From Magicicada septendecula (taxonomy: Eukaryota; Arthropoda; Insecta; Hemiptera; Cicadidae): a stretch of 64,000 bases of DNA. A program made the translations under genes and the position numbers. Under the pieces are notes generated by a model that was not told the origin of the DNA, searched no databases, and worked only from the letters and a program-made list of their open reading frames with translations. This document shows, one piece after another, positions 1-17,610 of the stretch. The first letter of the stretch is position 1, and each line of letters begins with the position of its first letter. The stretch covers positions 148,032,574 through 148,096,573 of the forward strand of contig CM068369.1 of NCBI GenBank assembly GCA_034769895.1, in the 5' to 3' direction.

Positions 1-3000
1 GAAAAAATTCAGCTGACTTGCATGTTGTAGCAAAACCAACGGATCATCTTTTCATGTTAATTTTAATTATTAAAGTTAGGAGAAACAGTAATACTTTGTT
101 TTATTTGATAGCGTACTGATCAGAATACCTTTAGTGAAGGAGCTAAATAGCTGTCGGTCTAAAGAGCTTAGTAAAATCATTTAATTTTACTCGAACTTTC
201 ACTAAAATGAAAATACTTTTAGATCTGGTCATTGATCTGTCCACTCTATCTAAGTAAACTAGTGAGTGTGTGCACGTAAGTGTAGAGGGCTTTCACAGTT
301 GATTGAAATTCGAAAATGAAGACATGAAGCTAAGCGAATTGATGTTGCAAAAGACACACCCAAGTAGTAATCACTACAGTAATTTTCTAATGCGTAATTT
401 ACTCTGCGGCGGTTTCACAAGTTACGTTTTCTGTTTGAGAACAAATGTCTTTTCGTTACAAATTTATGTTTTCTTTAAATACTATTTACGAGCAGTATTA
501 TTATAGTATCCACTACATTTTATAATGATTTCTTTACGTTTTATTCTATCTTCTTTACTATGTTTGTGGGAAGAAAAATGAGCAAAAGAGACTACATTAT
601 TGTAGGCTACATAACCTTACATGATTATGTAAAACCGTTCTTGGTTATTAAAATAGCAGCACGCGTGTGTGTTATTGTAACACAGGAAAGAATCATAACG
701 CAATAAAGACATGCGAGAATAATAACCCATGACAGGAATGGAGCGGGTAGATAAATACAGACTCTTAGAGAGTTTGTTGACTAAGGAATGGTACAGTGAA
801 CAGAAGATTAGAGTTACGCGTAGAGTAGACTTAACAAAAAAAACGTTGAATTGTAAAAAAAATGTGTAGTGGAATAAACTTGGACTTGAGGATAAGGATG
901 GTGAAGTATTTGATATGGATTTCTTTACTTTACAGGTCAGAAAAATGGATAACGAGAAAAGTGATGGGGAAGAATTGAAGCACTTAAAACGTGGACTTGG
1001 AGGCAAATATATGATCAAGTGTATCGAAGAGAGTAATTACTTGGCGGGTTACAAAGAGGAGAAAACGGAACTGGATTGACATATGATGAGAACACGCGGA
1101 CTTCTAACCACGGTTTTTGAGGGAACAGTTATCGGAGTGAAGTGGTGAGAGGGGAAGTGTGCAACTCTTAGATGACTTACAACGTGTAGTGTCGTATGAA
1201 GCGACAATGCTGGGGGCTTGAATTGATACCAATGCAGATGACGATGTCTGGGTGGAATACCGTAAGATGGTGGTGAGTGAAGTAAGATTAAAAAAATGTA
1301 AAACATTTTTTACAAAGCGTTGCTAAAACTAGCCATAAAGTATCGGTGGATATTTCACTGCTGTTATACAATGTCATATTTTAATACCAGTGGCAGTATC
1401 ACCTTCCGATTTCCTTCTGATAACTACATTAAAGAAATTTCAAAACGACATTGTGTCGAGTCCGATGTCAGTTGAGAAAACATTATAATCATTTTCCGTT
1501 AATCAAATAAACAATAGGTCTATAAAAGCATGTTGCAATTTTGATCAGACACGCGTGTTGTCCATAAGACTTGCAACGTTTATGCAAACGAACAACATGG
1601 CAATGTTGACCTGAATGTATGCAACAAAGAACGAAACATCGGAATGCAAACTCTCAATGTCATTAGTTCATTCGTTATAATCAGATTATGCGCTGTTGGC
1701 CTAAATTATGCAGGAGTGACTAAGAGAACAAAAATCGTGCGGTTGCTGTCAGCGGCACTCCTTGTCTCGTGTGGACACTGCTACACATGTCCACTTTAGA
1801 GGTTCAAGGACTGAACCTTTTGGCAGAATTTCAAAGCCTACATTTTTAGCATTGCTAAAAAATATCAACGGCTTCTCTGTTTTGTGTGTAAATACTAATA
1901 AACGCTCTTGACACTACTAATGTTACAAAGAAAATGTTAAATTAATTTCAGGACATCCTGAATGGTAAAGGGAATAGAAAGAATACAATAAAACAATAAC
2001 TCATGTCAAAATATCACGAGTCAGCCTGTCTAGTAAGCTAAAGGCGTACATGTACTTCTTTGCTACCACGCAGCGACTATTCGAGACGTTTAGATTATTT
2101 ACATTTCGTGCGTACAAGAAAATTCTCTTTACAATGGGTGCCGTACTAAGTTTAATTGCTTGAAACTTTGACACTAATTAATTGAATATGGTGATAACAA
2201 ACCTTCAGGCACCAAAGAATGCTTAACGCGAAAAATATTTTCTATGATATTTAGCGCTGACCTTTCGCCTTTATTGTGTGAATAGAACAGAAACGTATGG
2301 TTACTCGTGAACAACGTGATCACATTTTAAAGTCAAATGACTAAGTCACTTCGTCTGCGCCACTTTTTGTTCTTACTGCTCAAAAATACCGTAGGGTTGG
2401 AAGAAAATATGGGATAGCCGAATTAAAAGAATTTCGTAATATGTTACCTTAGTAACATGTTATTCCATTTGAAGAAAAAATTTTGTAATGATCTTACGAT
2501 TACATTTTCTATGTAAACTGAAAATTGCGTCGAAAGTTGAACTTTTCAGTAGATTTTTTTGTTTTATTTCGCCTTAGGTTTTAGTCCCATAGCACGTTAC
2601 GATTTTTACCTTGATACTGGAGTTTGTCTCTGCATCTTTTGCTGGCCGTCCCAAACGTCTTTGACCCTTTTGTTGATATTTAGATACCTTTTAGATATTC
2701 TTTCTAGAAGTTTTTCCTATTTTGTCTAGTATTCTTTTATTTGTATATTAATACTTTGCTTTTGCAACGCCACTCTTATATCAGTGTTTACTTTCATTTG
2801 TATTTTGTCTCTGAGAACCATCACTTTATTTATTTATATTATCCTTTCTTTTGTTTCCGACTTTCCTTCCAAAAATATGCAAAAATGATCACTTATCGGC
2901 TGTGTAGATATAACCGATTATCACTTACCGTTTAGTAGACAGTTCTTCTAGAAGAACAGACTGGCTTCCGTAAGGGAAGGTCGAGGTATAGACAAAGGTT

Positions 3001-4030
3001 TTGCTGGTAGTTGAATAATGAGAAACATCGAGAATATAAATAAGCTGCTTATTTCCAATTTGTAGATTACATGGAAGTTTTTAATAAAGGTAATGGAAGA
3101 AACTTCCATGACGCATAATGAGAAGAAGAGGTATTCTATCACGTTTGATAAGGGTAATTATAAGTACGTACAGAGAAAATTCGTGGACAAAACTGGACAC
3201 GAAACGAGTTTCTAGCTTCTCCCGGATACTTTTTAGTTTGTACATTGATGATGTGTTGCGGCACTGGACACAGTAAACGTAAACTCTACGTTCACAATTT
3301 AAATGACAGAAAATATTCAATGAGTGCCTATTCGCCGACAGTAACACCCATTTAAATGCTGCATAGTAAAGTATTACTATTTCATAGATTAAAGATTACA
3401 GAAAATTAATAGATTCTCTTTGGAGACTTATAACCATGCATATGAAAATGAAAAAAGTAATTTTTTGTAAATTATAACATACATTGACGGCTTAGAACTT
3501 CCATTCCTTTACACTCTTAAATTTCCTGCAGAAAATACACAAAGGACTTCAGCACTTTTGAATGTATATTATTTATAGTAAATATACCAAACAGAATTTC
3601 TTGTGAACGATGTTCACAGGAAAAAAAGAATGTGGTATTTGTGCACCAGCAATAGTGTAGCTGACATACCACGTGTGACGTTTGCCACGAGTGAAACGCT
3701 CCGGATAATGCGAGAGCAGCAATCGAGAGCGAAAATTGAATTTGTCACGGCACACCTTTGGCAGATATCGGTTTTCATACAACAGAGAGACTCTTTAGAA
3801 AGACGATTTAAGCCTTTGGCTAGAAAAGGAAGGAGCCAATATTCATCCAGATTTTTCGTCGACTGACAAAAGCAAGTCTGAAGAGTGAAACGTTATGGAA
3901 ATGTGATGATAAAAGAAAGTAAGAAAAAGAAAGGAAGTAGTGAGAGCGTCTGCTTTGATTGCTTTCCACGTTGTCGGTGTGAAAAGGAAACACAAAACCT
4001 CTATTGACTGATGCCTAGGAAAATATTTGA
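1..4030. other. AT-rich DNA without recognisable gene
   Basis: No reading frame here resembles a protein I know. The frames present are short, low in complexity or lack conserved motifs. No RNA gene, tandem array or transposon terminus was recognised. It is best described as intergenic or intronic DNA. Confidence 0.6.
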
Positions 4031-4120
4031 TTTATCGAAAAATAGAGTCTAACGTACTGTATGATTTATTGAAATCTGGCGCGAATTTAAATAACCTGAG
4101 CAATATAAAACCCCTATTGA
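4031..4120 (+). repeat. Diverged 90-bp repeat, copy A
   Basis: This segment, containing AGAGTCTAACGTACTGT and ending ATATAAAACCCCTATT, recurs at 4582-4670 in the same orientation with about ten substitutions. The copies lie about 550 bp apart. It may be a dispersed repeat or an old local duplication; no coding capacity is visible. Confidence 0.75.
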
Positions 4121-4581
4121 GAAATGTGAACACACACATGCTGTGCAATATTAAATATTATGTTCCATCATATGACGAAATAATCTGATACACGAGTGTG
4201 GCTGGTTTTTAATGTTAAACGTTAGCGGAACATTAAGTTAATGAGATTCAGTCGAGTGACACCAATCTGACGTACTCTAGTTTGTTCACCTCGCAACAGT
4301 CGTGTGCTATATGTTGTCTGATTAAATTATTATATGAAAAAAATATTGAATAGGCCTACGTATATACTTTCTCTTACTCTACATGGGGTTAGAAATAATC
4401 CAGTACACAAAAATTAAAGAAAGTTGAATAAGTTGTACTATTTTACATGAGAAGAATTTTTACTTATATTAAGAAAGTAAATAAATGAAATATACATATA
4501 TTTTAATTTGGTACGTTTCCCTTCCTTGACGTGTTAATAATATTAACTGTTCTTTGTGGTACATAGACTACCACAATTACG

Positions 4582-4670
4582 TTTATTGAAAAGTAGAGTC
4601 TAACGTACTGTGTGATTTATTGAAGTCTGGTACGAGTTTAAATAACATAAGCAATATAAGACCCCTATAT
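4582..4670 (+). repeat. Diverged 90-bp repeat, copy B
   Basis: Direct repeat of 4031-4120, sharing AGAGTCTAACGTACTGT and ATATAAGACCCCTAT. The DNA between the two copies shows no further similarity that I can see. Confidence 0.75.
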
Positions 4671-6177
4671 AGTACCAATTGGCTACTACTACTCTCATTT
4701 TACTTAAGCTATGTTTTGGGCATAAAGCTGTTGCCTGCTGAAGCAATTATTGCTTTGGTTAGATTTTGCTGTTGGGTGACAAAAATAGCGATCACTGCTA
4801 TTTGTTGGTTGCTGTGTTGTGAATGGGTTTGGTGTTTTCTTTTATGTTAATTGAATGTTATAAAACCATGTTTGAAGTGATCGTTCAGGTATAAATTAGC
4901 TTCTACCTTACGATTGTATTTAAGTGTCTGCATTTTTGAACAATTTTTGAATTAACGCTACAAAAAATATGTAAAAATTTAAAGAAAACGCTATGATCAT
5001 ATATGACCACATAAATGCCTGTTGGACACCAGAGATCTACAGATACAATTTAACAATAAAGCCATAAACACAAAACATAAATTATCAGACATTAACAACA
5101 TTACTAATACAACACTAATACACCACACAAAGGCATTACTACGAACTGTTGCGTTCCGTTGTAATAGTTGGGCGCCTTTGCGACCGTGTCTTCTTGCGGC
5201 CGTGGCTTCTTACAACTTCCGGTCAGTCCTGATGACAGCCACAGAAAAACAATTCTGATCAGAAAGATAGGTTCCTGGAACTGGAAGGATGGGTTCAACG
5301 TCAGTATTCGCTAGCTGTCGCTCGAGTTGCTCTTAATTCCGTAGCATTGTCTCTGTTGCCGATTTAGTTGGCAGACGCCCTAAGGCGTCGGTCGCACACT
5401 GCGGGGCAGGAAGCCTCCGTGCTGATGACGATGGTAGACAGTACCAAGCAGCGTGCTCAGTCATGTTTGGCGATTGCTTTCGTTGAGGACAGAGGAGAAA
5501 GTTGAGAGAACAGTCAAGCTGCAGGGGGACTAATAAGATAAAGTGTTATGTGGATGAATTTATGGTGGATCTTCTAGGATCACCGGAGAGCGTTTGACCG
5601 GATGTTCTGTTGTGCTAGTTGTTGTAAGGTAAGGGAAAGAAGCTGTCGCAGCTTAAACAGAAAGAGTTTCAGCCAACAACGACCTGACAAGGCAGAGAGA
5701 GTAGAAAATCGGAGACCTCCGCGAATTACGTCATTTATGACAAACTATGAAGATCGTTACAAGGAATGGACAGTTTAAGACTGAATTTGATCTAGCTTGT
5801 AAGGTTACTTTCTACGAAACGAAGATAGATAGTGACTTTCGTGCGTAAAGCAAGGTGGTTGCGACACGAGAGCATGGAAAACGGCTTTGCTCGGGCGCCG
5901 CGACCCTTGTTGAGGGTTTCAGTCACTTGGGCATTGAAGCATATACACTGGTCGAGCTGAACTCATGCAGACACACCGACTCTTTTCAGGCGATGGACAT
6001 CCCTTCTGGTATCGGGAAATGGATTGACGAATGAAGTAAACTATTCATAAATATACATGAAATGCACAGCCACTTAATAAAAGTACAGTTTACGTCAATA
6101 CAAAATACAAAAGTTTTTAAACCCTAAGTTTTGGAAAATACCGTAAAACAACAACATCCAACATCACATCCGACATA
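4671..6177. other. Non-coding stretch with a GC-richer core
   Basis: No gene is supported. The part from about 5130 to 5960 is clearly richer in G+C and CpG than its surroundings, including the CCCTAAGGCGTCGGTCGC region near 5380. That suggests a decayed transposon or a CpG-rich unique element. No motif allowed an assignment. Confidence 0.4.
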
Positions 6178-7592
6178 TTTTTTTTTTTGCGGGGGAGGAA
6201 AAATGCATTATGCACCATCAGGAGACACCCGACTGGTCTCCCGGTGTGTGGGACTCGCACCCACTAAAAAACCTCCACTTTACAGGCAGGGAACCCCCCT
6301 GGAACAACTATTCGTATGGCTTCAGGGTGGCACCTCGTATTGCGCCTACTAGGCTTCTACAGCTTTATCTATATCATCGACCTGTGAGACGGTCCAGTTC
6401 AGGCTTCTTCTGCCGCAGGACCATCCTCACGAAGGTCACAACCATGCCCCAGTTCTCTTTGCTGTTGATGTTATCAGGCGTCATGGGGCCAATCTCCGAT
6501 TCCAGTCCTCGTCTCTCCAGCACCCACCATTCACACTCGAAAAAGTATGATGAGCGTCATCAGAGTCTGAGTCGCCATACACGCACGACGGATCCTCCAT
6601 CTTACCCCTCCTTCGCAGGTATGCACAGAAATAACTATGCCCTGTAAGGAATTGAGTAAGGTAATAATCTACCTCGCCGTGCGTTCTGTCCACCTATTCA
6701 GGGAGGTTCCCAATCAGCCTCGCCATCCACCTAGCTCGACTCTCCTGCTCCCATCGTAGTTGCCAGCTCCGCATGGAGTGTGCCCTGGCCACTGCTCTTG
6801 CTTCTACAAACCCCAAGTCTTCCTTGGTCGTGTAGACCCTCCTCCTCTCCTCAGCCATCAGATCTATTGGCATTACTCCAGCGACGACCAACACTGCTGG
6901 TTCCGACACCGTTCTGTAGGAGCTTGCAATCCGAAGTGCTCCTCTTCGTTGTACCGCGGCCATCTGCTTGCGGTATTTTTCTTGATTCAGTGCGTCGGCC
7001 CAGACCTCGCATCCGTAGAGGAGAATCGAGTTGGTCACCGACATCAGCAGTCGCCGTCTCCCTGCAGCTGGGCCTCCGACATTTGCCATTAGCCTGCTCA
7101 GCGCAGCAACGGCCTTAGCGGCTTTCTCCGATGAACATCGAATTTGCTCCCAGTAGGAAAGCTTAGTATCCAGGTGGACCCCTAGATACTTCACCGCTGG
7201 CTTTGATATTATCGCCTTTTCCCCCACCACGAACTGTGTGATTGTGGGTATACGTCGTCGAGTGAGCAGCACAATCTCTGTCTTCTCCGTCGCAAGGCTC
7301 AGACCGTGTTCTTCCATCCAGATGCGGACCCTGCGCATGACCTGGTTCAGCATGCGCTGCGCCTCCTCTGCGTCTCTCACGGCAGCCACGTCATCAGCAT
7401 ATGCTACCAGAAAGGTGTCATCTGGCATCTCCATCCGGAGGATTCCATCATAGAAGGCATTCCACAGGTCGGGGCCCAAGATACAGCCGTGAGCTACGCC
7501 TCCTGTTATTTCTCTGCTGCGTGGCCCATCTGCTGTGTCGTACCGGATCTCCCTGTCCCTCAGGTAACTACGACATATTAGTCCTATTATAG
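6178..7592 (-). mobile_element. 5'-truncated R1-clade non-LTR retrotransposon (3' half)
   Basis: On the minus strand the element runs from about 7592 to its 3' end near 6178. It holds the C-terminal part of ORF2, a roughly 190-bp 3' UTR (with GGTGCGAGTCCCACACACCG and a GGGGGAGGAAAAATGCAT region read on the plus strand) and a short poly-A tail, seen as a run of T at 6179-6188. The 5' truncation coincides with the start of a (TTA)n microsatellite. Assignment to the R1 clade rests on the reverse transcriptase and on the gag-like ORF1 next door. Confidence 0.75.
6374..7592 (-). pseudogene. R1-like reverse transcriptase, C-terminal half, broken
   Basis: This encoded the reverse transcriptase of a non-LTR retrotransposon, which copies element RNA at the target site. 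Reading from the right, the frame shows GGVAHGCILGPDLWN (the usual QGxxLGP loop, here with H), then the catalytic AYADD box, KYLGVHLD and SILLYGCEVWAD of the thumb region. Near the C-terminus come RTHGEVDYYLTQFLTGH and a final segment containing ENWGMVV and ending at a TGA at 6374-6376. Defects: an in-frame TAG at about 6694 where related proteins have Trp, and a frameshift around 6520-6545. The endonuclease domain and N-terminal half of the RT are absent. The open part begins without an ATG because upstream sequence is truncated at the microsatellite. The coding part is far more GC-rich than its flanks, as expected of a transposon. Confidence 0.85.
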
Positions 7593-7668
7593 TTAATATT
7601 ATTATTATGGTTAATTATTATTATTATTATTATCGTTTATTATTATTATTATTATTATGATGATGATG

Positions 7669-7717
<49 letters not shown>
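7593..7717. repeat. (TTA)n microsatellite with (ATG) interruptions
   Basis: Imperfect ATT/TTA trinucleotide array with an internal ATGATGATGATG patch, lying exactly between the minus-strand RT fragment and the plus-strand ORF1 fragment of R1-like elements. Confidence 0.9.
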
Positions 7718-7720
<3 letters not shown>

Positions 7721-7730
7721 CTACAGGAAT

Positions 7731-9089
7731 TTGGAAGCAATCAAATTCGTTTTGAAAGAACTGGTGCAAAGAATTCTACCTTATAGAAACAAACCGATGA
7801 CCAGCACGAAGGAAGGGGAGGTGGGAGCGGTAGAAGACTTGGATAGATCTGAGGTAATACCTACCTTGCAAAACTCCCCGAAGACAAACTACATCCAGAA
7901 GATGAGGAAGGATGAGGAGTTTGAGCTTTAAAAATGTAAGGGTATCTCTGAGAAGATGATAGGGGCGGCCAAAAGGCATCAGGGTATTGGTGTACAGATT
8001 AGGAACTGACTGGCCGAGTTGTAGGAGACAATGGACGTGATTATCTCCTGCAGTAACAAATGGAAGGCCGAAGAAAGAAACCTTGATAGCGAGGCGTCTA
8101 TGCGTACAGAAGAATCCGAGACGCCTGATTGCAGTAGCAAGAAAGATGCTGAGAATCATTTGCGGAAGGCCGAAAGAAACCGAATTCTCAAAAAGACATT
8201 GCAACCCCAATTGGTAGTCGAAAAAAAAAACCTGTCTCGAACCTGGCATAGCGGGAAGCTGGAAAGAAAAAGAGGGAAGATCAGAAAGTCACTGAAACAA
8301 GAAGGGAATGAGGGAGGCCACAGAAAAATGAAGTAAAGAGCTATGGCAATGAAGCAGGAAACAATGTTGAGGAGATGAACAGCCAAAAGAAGACGTTCTA
8401 AACCGTGACCTAAATAACGTCTTATAAAGCCATCATAATGCCGCCGCCACACATATGCCGAAATGCTAAAGATAAAAAGAATCAAAGTGAAACCAAAAGA
8501 CACTCAGAAGGAAATTAGATCCATTCGCCAAATCAGGTCGGGACGTACCCTTTTGGATGGGAGCAAAAATACGGAAGGCTTCTATGATGCACTGGTAGCC
8601 TTTGTGGAGTAATGCCACCGTGGCAAATTTGGAGTTCAGGGTTCTGGATAACCTCACAATCTGTGAAGAAGTGGAGGAGGTTGTAAATGGAGATATTAAG
8701 GACCTCATTGAAGAGGAGAAAGTGTTAGTCACGAGAATTAACAGCAGTAGAGAGCAGGCGATGACCATTGTTCAGATAAGCGAACGAGGAGCAATGGAAC
8801 TCCTTAAGCTCCGTTGTATAAAGATCGGTTAGCCAAGTTACAGAATGAGACGCAGACTGGTCGTCATGAGCTGCTTCAAATATTTTGGCTATGGTCATCA
8901 GCAAGCGGACAAGCAGGAGTCCAAGACCCTGTGTGTATACACACAGGAGCGAGTCATAAGAAAAATGACTGTAGAGGTACGTTACAGTGCTTCCTTTGTA
9001 CGCTACTATGCTTCGGTCCGTATTTCTGGGTCAGGGAAGTAGTCTTTAAGCGAGAATTGAAGACGACAAAGAAGACAGGTAAACTATAA
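7731..9089 (+). pseudogene. R1-like ORF1 (gag-like nucleic-acid-binding protein), broken
   Basis: The plus strand carries a decayed ORF1 in several frames. Segments in order: a charged N-terminal part near 7731-7931; a Lys/Glu-rich coiled-coil-like part from 8031 (CSNKWKAEERNLDSEAS); RHTYAEMLK followed by IKVKPKD and IRQIRSGRTLLDGSK near 8450-8570; VLDNLTICEEVEEVV near 8640; LLKLRCIKIG at 8800; and remains of the CCHC zinc knuckles (CFKYFGYGH; HKKNDCRGTLQCFLC) at 8870-9000. This order is that of gag-like ORF1 proteins of R1-clade elements, which bind element RNA. Many frameshifts and stops separate the segments, so it cannot be functional. Its orientation is opposite to the adjacent RT fragment. 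Confidence 0.7.
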
Positions 9090-11938
9090 ACTTTTACTAG
9101 AGAACCTCCACAGGAGCAGAGCAGCAGACAAAAAACTGGGAATTAATGGCATCACACATGTTGATGTAGAAGTCTCGAAAAATCTGGTGTCCAAAATCAG
9201 ATTCCGGTTCTACACAATGCTAAAATGTAGGAAACTTCAGAATTTTATAAAATTTTTACAGAGAAGTTCGTAAATTTTATCGGAAATCCATAAGTTTTAT
9301 AAAATTTGTAAATAATCATAAAACGAACCTGGTCACCGAATATGAAAAGAAACCGATTTCGAATTTCCTAGAACAATCACTCTGACTTATGCTCCAGGCT
9401 AAATATTTATCTTTAAGCTTTAAGCTAATTATTGCCGGAATGTGAGAGAGGACTAATGTTTTTGTCTCATCACATTGGCTTTATAAATCCCGTATTGTGG
9501 ATATCTATGTATCCCCCGTGTTCGAATGTGTTTTATTCTCAATTTATGGCCTCTTGTATAAAGTCTTAAATTATTTACTATCGTGATTTTATTAAATCAG
9601 AGAAAAAGTATGAGAGGGTCAATCAATTTATGAAGAATATAGAACGTGCGATGTTTACCGGCAACAATCTGGGTAAATGTGAGGTTAAGGATAGGGCCAT
9701 CTGTGAGCCCGCAGTTAAAATAATTATTTTGTATCTATCCAATTAAAAAAAGTGCCTGAGGGTAATTCTAAACATCGTCTAGAGGGTAATTTTGTGAGTT
9801 CTGGTGTTTGTTCGGTCTACCCAATTCGGTACAAACCCAACATCTTTATATTAAATAGTTGGGATATGCAGCGCCTGAAGTGAACATAATATTTCCAGAG
9901 CGCAAGTTCAGAGTTAAAATATTTTATTGCAATCCGTGATGTAAAATTTAGGAAAGCGAAAATTGTTCCTGCGACTTATATTTATCAATTTACTTTATAT
10001 TGAATAAACACTGCATAATTTATGTGTTCCATTCCTGACATATCTGAAATAAAAAACTCATGCACATAGCCAAGCAAATTGCAGACAGAAAATCTATGTG
10101 TCCATTAGTCAATAACAAAATTTTCAGTTTAGTATATACAGACGTTTACATCCAGAATCAACAGACTACACAAAGTCTTGTAAAATTTAATTGTTGTTTT
10201 GTTCTGGTATCAGAAATGATTCTAAAACTTTTACGTTTGGTATTTCATAAGATAATTGACAAATAAAACTGTAATATAACTAATTACAGTATAAGTACGA
10301 TATGTCTCTGTTTCAAGGGTTTCAACAAAATAAAGAAATAGACTGCCGTTTGTAAACATTAAATTCGATAACAAAAAGTTACCGCTGCAAAGTGTATTAA
10401 AATGTATTCAAACAATTTGTTACAAAGTACAATAGCTTGTATGGGCGCGAGTGTGTATGTGTGTGTGTCTGTCAGAGCGGAGTTTATCGCGACACGTGAC
10501 TGCCAGCTCGCGTGCACCCACTTTAGATAGAAAGTAGAGTGGAATTTCTATTAACATTTATAGCTTTCAGTTAGACGCAGTTATTTAGCGTTAAATTACA
10601 ATGGCCTGTTAGCGTAGCCCACATACAACAACAATGTTTACGGCCACTTGCAACTTGTTACCTTAACCATTGCTACAAAAAATGAAATTATTTGCTTCCG
10701 GGCTCCTACTGGAATTATTTAACTGCACGGAACGTAAATAAACAGTCGTTTCATACTACCCTTGGCTTCTGGTTCAAGGCTTACCATGGTGAATTCATTG
10801 CTTCTTAATTGAAATCCGTTTTCAAACTTGTTCTAAATCTTTTCTTTCCGTTATGTTTAAATCCACCTGACGATCTGTCTCCGCAGCTGGTAGTGTTTCG
10901 GGTTTCGGTGCTCTCTGTAGCATGACATCGCTAGAACAGAACCAACACTGTCACTACAATTCTTTCACTATTCTTCATATAAATTATTAATTCACCCACG
11001 CGCAGTTTCATTTCTCTTGATGCAGATTAAAAAAAAGTTGAGTTTTAAAATATCATTTTGTTTTTCGTTTACCGCTTTCGAGAATTTGCTGTCACCGTTT
11101 CGTCAGTGAGACTGTGAAAGTGCTTGGAAGTCGCTCACTTAAAATTAATGTATTTTATCAATGTACACACAGTGTGTGTGTACTGTACACGTGTTTTTAA
11201 AATTTCTCGAGATATTAATGTACGTATTTATTTTATTTAAACTTTATTAAACTGTCTGTTGTTATTTAAACGTACTTATTTGAAACGTTATTGACTTTCG
11301 TCCTGATTTTATGAACACATTCTTAAGCTGTCCGAATTAACGCTGGACTCAAAATAATGACTTGCGCACTCCAGTCAAATAAACTGAACAGAAATTTATA
11401 AAAATTAATAAATTATTTGAAATATGAATTTTGAAATAGGTCTAATTTTTAAAATAATTTTCACTAATTCGATTCAAATTAAATAAATCTTGAATAACAG
11501 AATTTTTTATTACAAGAAAATTAATTTATCCACGAACGTTTGTATTTTAGAGTCTAGACTTTTCTGAGTTTTTCTTGTGTTTCCAGTTTGAACCACAGTG
11601 TGTGATTCCAACGTTAACGCTGATGACAAACTTATCACTTGGAGTCTTAATTGACAACTCAACGCGAACATTTAAAGTGTATATGGGTATATATGGGCCT
11701 ATACTGAAATTGCGTTGTGTAAATTGAAACTTTGTTTTAATGAGGCGACTTCTGTAAGCTTAATTTTGTAAGTAGAACGGATTTATGATCTGATCTGACG
11801 ACTTGCTTTGAACATAAGCGGCATTGTGTTAAAGTGAAGGTACCGGTTGTGATTCACATAGACAAGAAGAAGTTAGTCCTTTTTGTTCAGAATGAATTAT
11901 CTTCTTTTAAATCTTTCAATTAAGATTCTGTCCTTTTT
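9090..11938. other. AT-rich DNA, nothing recognised
   Basis: No protein similarity, RNA gene or repeat unit was recognised. A short GT-rich patch lies near 10450. Confidence 0.55.
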
Positions 11939-11968
11939 ACTTCCATATTCCTTAAGGAATGGAAGTAT
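11939..11968. repeat. 30-bp near-perfect palindrome
   Basis: TACTTCCAT and ATGGAAGTA are inverted around CCTTAAGG. It lies just left of the tandem repeat block and may mark the edge of that repetitive element. Confidence 0.6.
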
Positions 11969-12058
11969 GGTGATGGCAAAAAAAATCGTGTTCGAGATTA
12001 TTGCAGATTCTGATTCTACTACACTCAAAACATGAAAAAAAGTCGTTTTCCGAAAAGT

Positions 12059-12107
12059 GTCTGTGTGTGTGTCTGTCTGTGTGTGTGTGTGTGTCTGTGT
12101 GTCTGTA
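12059..12107 (+). repeat. (GT)n-rich patch
   Basis: Imperfect TG/CTG simple repeat immediately upstream of the tandem array. Confidence 0.8.
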
Positions 12108-12115
12108 GATTTTTT

Positions 12116-12760
12116 TTCTATGGCCAACGATAACTGCCGCAAATTCAAACAGAATCAAATAATTTTTTGCATACAGCCCTGATTTGTAGAGTACTCACGA
12201 CCTATTGTTTTTGGTGAAGATCGGTTGAGGGAAAGGGGTAGTTTACTAGCAACGGTTTTTTTTTATCAAGGGAAATTTTTTTTTTGGCAAACGATAACAG
12301 CCGCAAATTCAAACAGAATCAAATAATGTTTCGCATACAGCCCTGAATTGTAGAGTCCTCAAGACCTATTGTTTTTGGTGAAGATCGGTTAAGGGAAAGG
12401 GGTAGTTTACCTGTAACGTTTTATGTTTTAACAAGGGTATTTCCTATGGCAAACGATAACAGCCGCAAATTCAAACAGAATCAAAAGATTATTTGCATAC
12501 AGCCCTAAATTGTAGAGTTCTCAAGACCTATTGTTTTTGGTGAAGATCGGTTAAGGGAAAGGGGTAGTTTACCTACAACGTTTTTTTAACAAGGGTATTT
12601 TCTCTGGCAAACGATAACAGCCGCAAATTCAAACAGAATCAAATAATTTTCTGCATACGTCAGTGAATTGTAGATGACTCTAGGAATTTTGATTTTGGTG
12701 AAGATCGGTTAAGGGGAAGGGGTAGTTTACCTGCAACCTTTTACGTTTTAACAAGAGTAA
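12116..12760 (+). repeat. Four tandem units of about 158-164 bp
   Basis: Each unit starts at GGCAAACGATAACAGCCGC (units near 12120, 12284, 12446 and 12604) and contains ATTCAAACAGAATCAAA, CATACAGCCCTGA and GAAGATCGGTTAAGGGAAAG. Between them are T-rich linkers of varying length. Spacing between equivalent bases is 164, 162 and 158 bp. No coding capacity. It may be a short satellite block or the internal tandem repeat of a DNA transposon. Confidence 0.9.
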
Positions 12761-12929
12761 AGTACTTGAAAATTCATTTAAACTTTTTCAAACAATGGTA
12801 ATTGTTAAAAATAAAATAATTTTGTTGCCAGGCAATAAAATTATAGTTTTTTCATTTATGTATTTTTTACTCAGTTATGTACTGTTTACGTTTCCATTTT
12901 ATTATTATGACTACCGCAATGAAAAGGCA

Positions 12930-17610
<4,681 letters not shown>

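Noticed and set aside
5220..5265. CTGATGA near 5228 as another hammerhead
   Set aside because: No stem II and no GAA at the right distance; chance occurrence of the heptamer.
6760..7592. Plus-strand frames of 63-112 codons
   Set aside because: Antisense shadows of the R1-like reverse transcriptase, which has clear motifs.
7776..8768. Minus-strand frames of 100-157 codons
   Set aside because: Antisense to the gag-like ORF1 pseudogene; no motif of their own.
12116..12760. CRISPR-like array
   Set aside because: Repeat units are about 160 bp with no short repeat and spacer structure; the context is eukaryotic.
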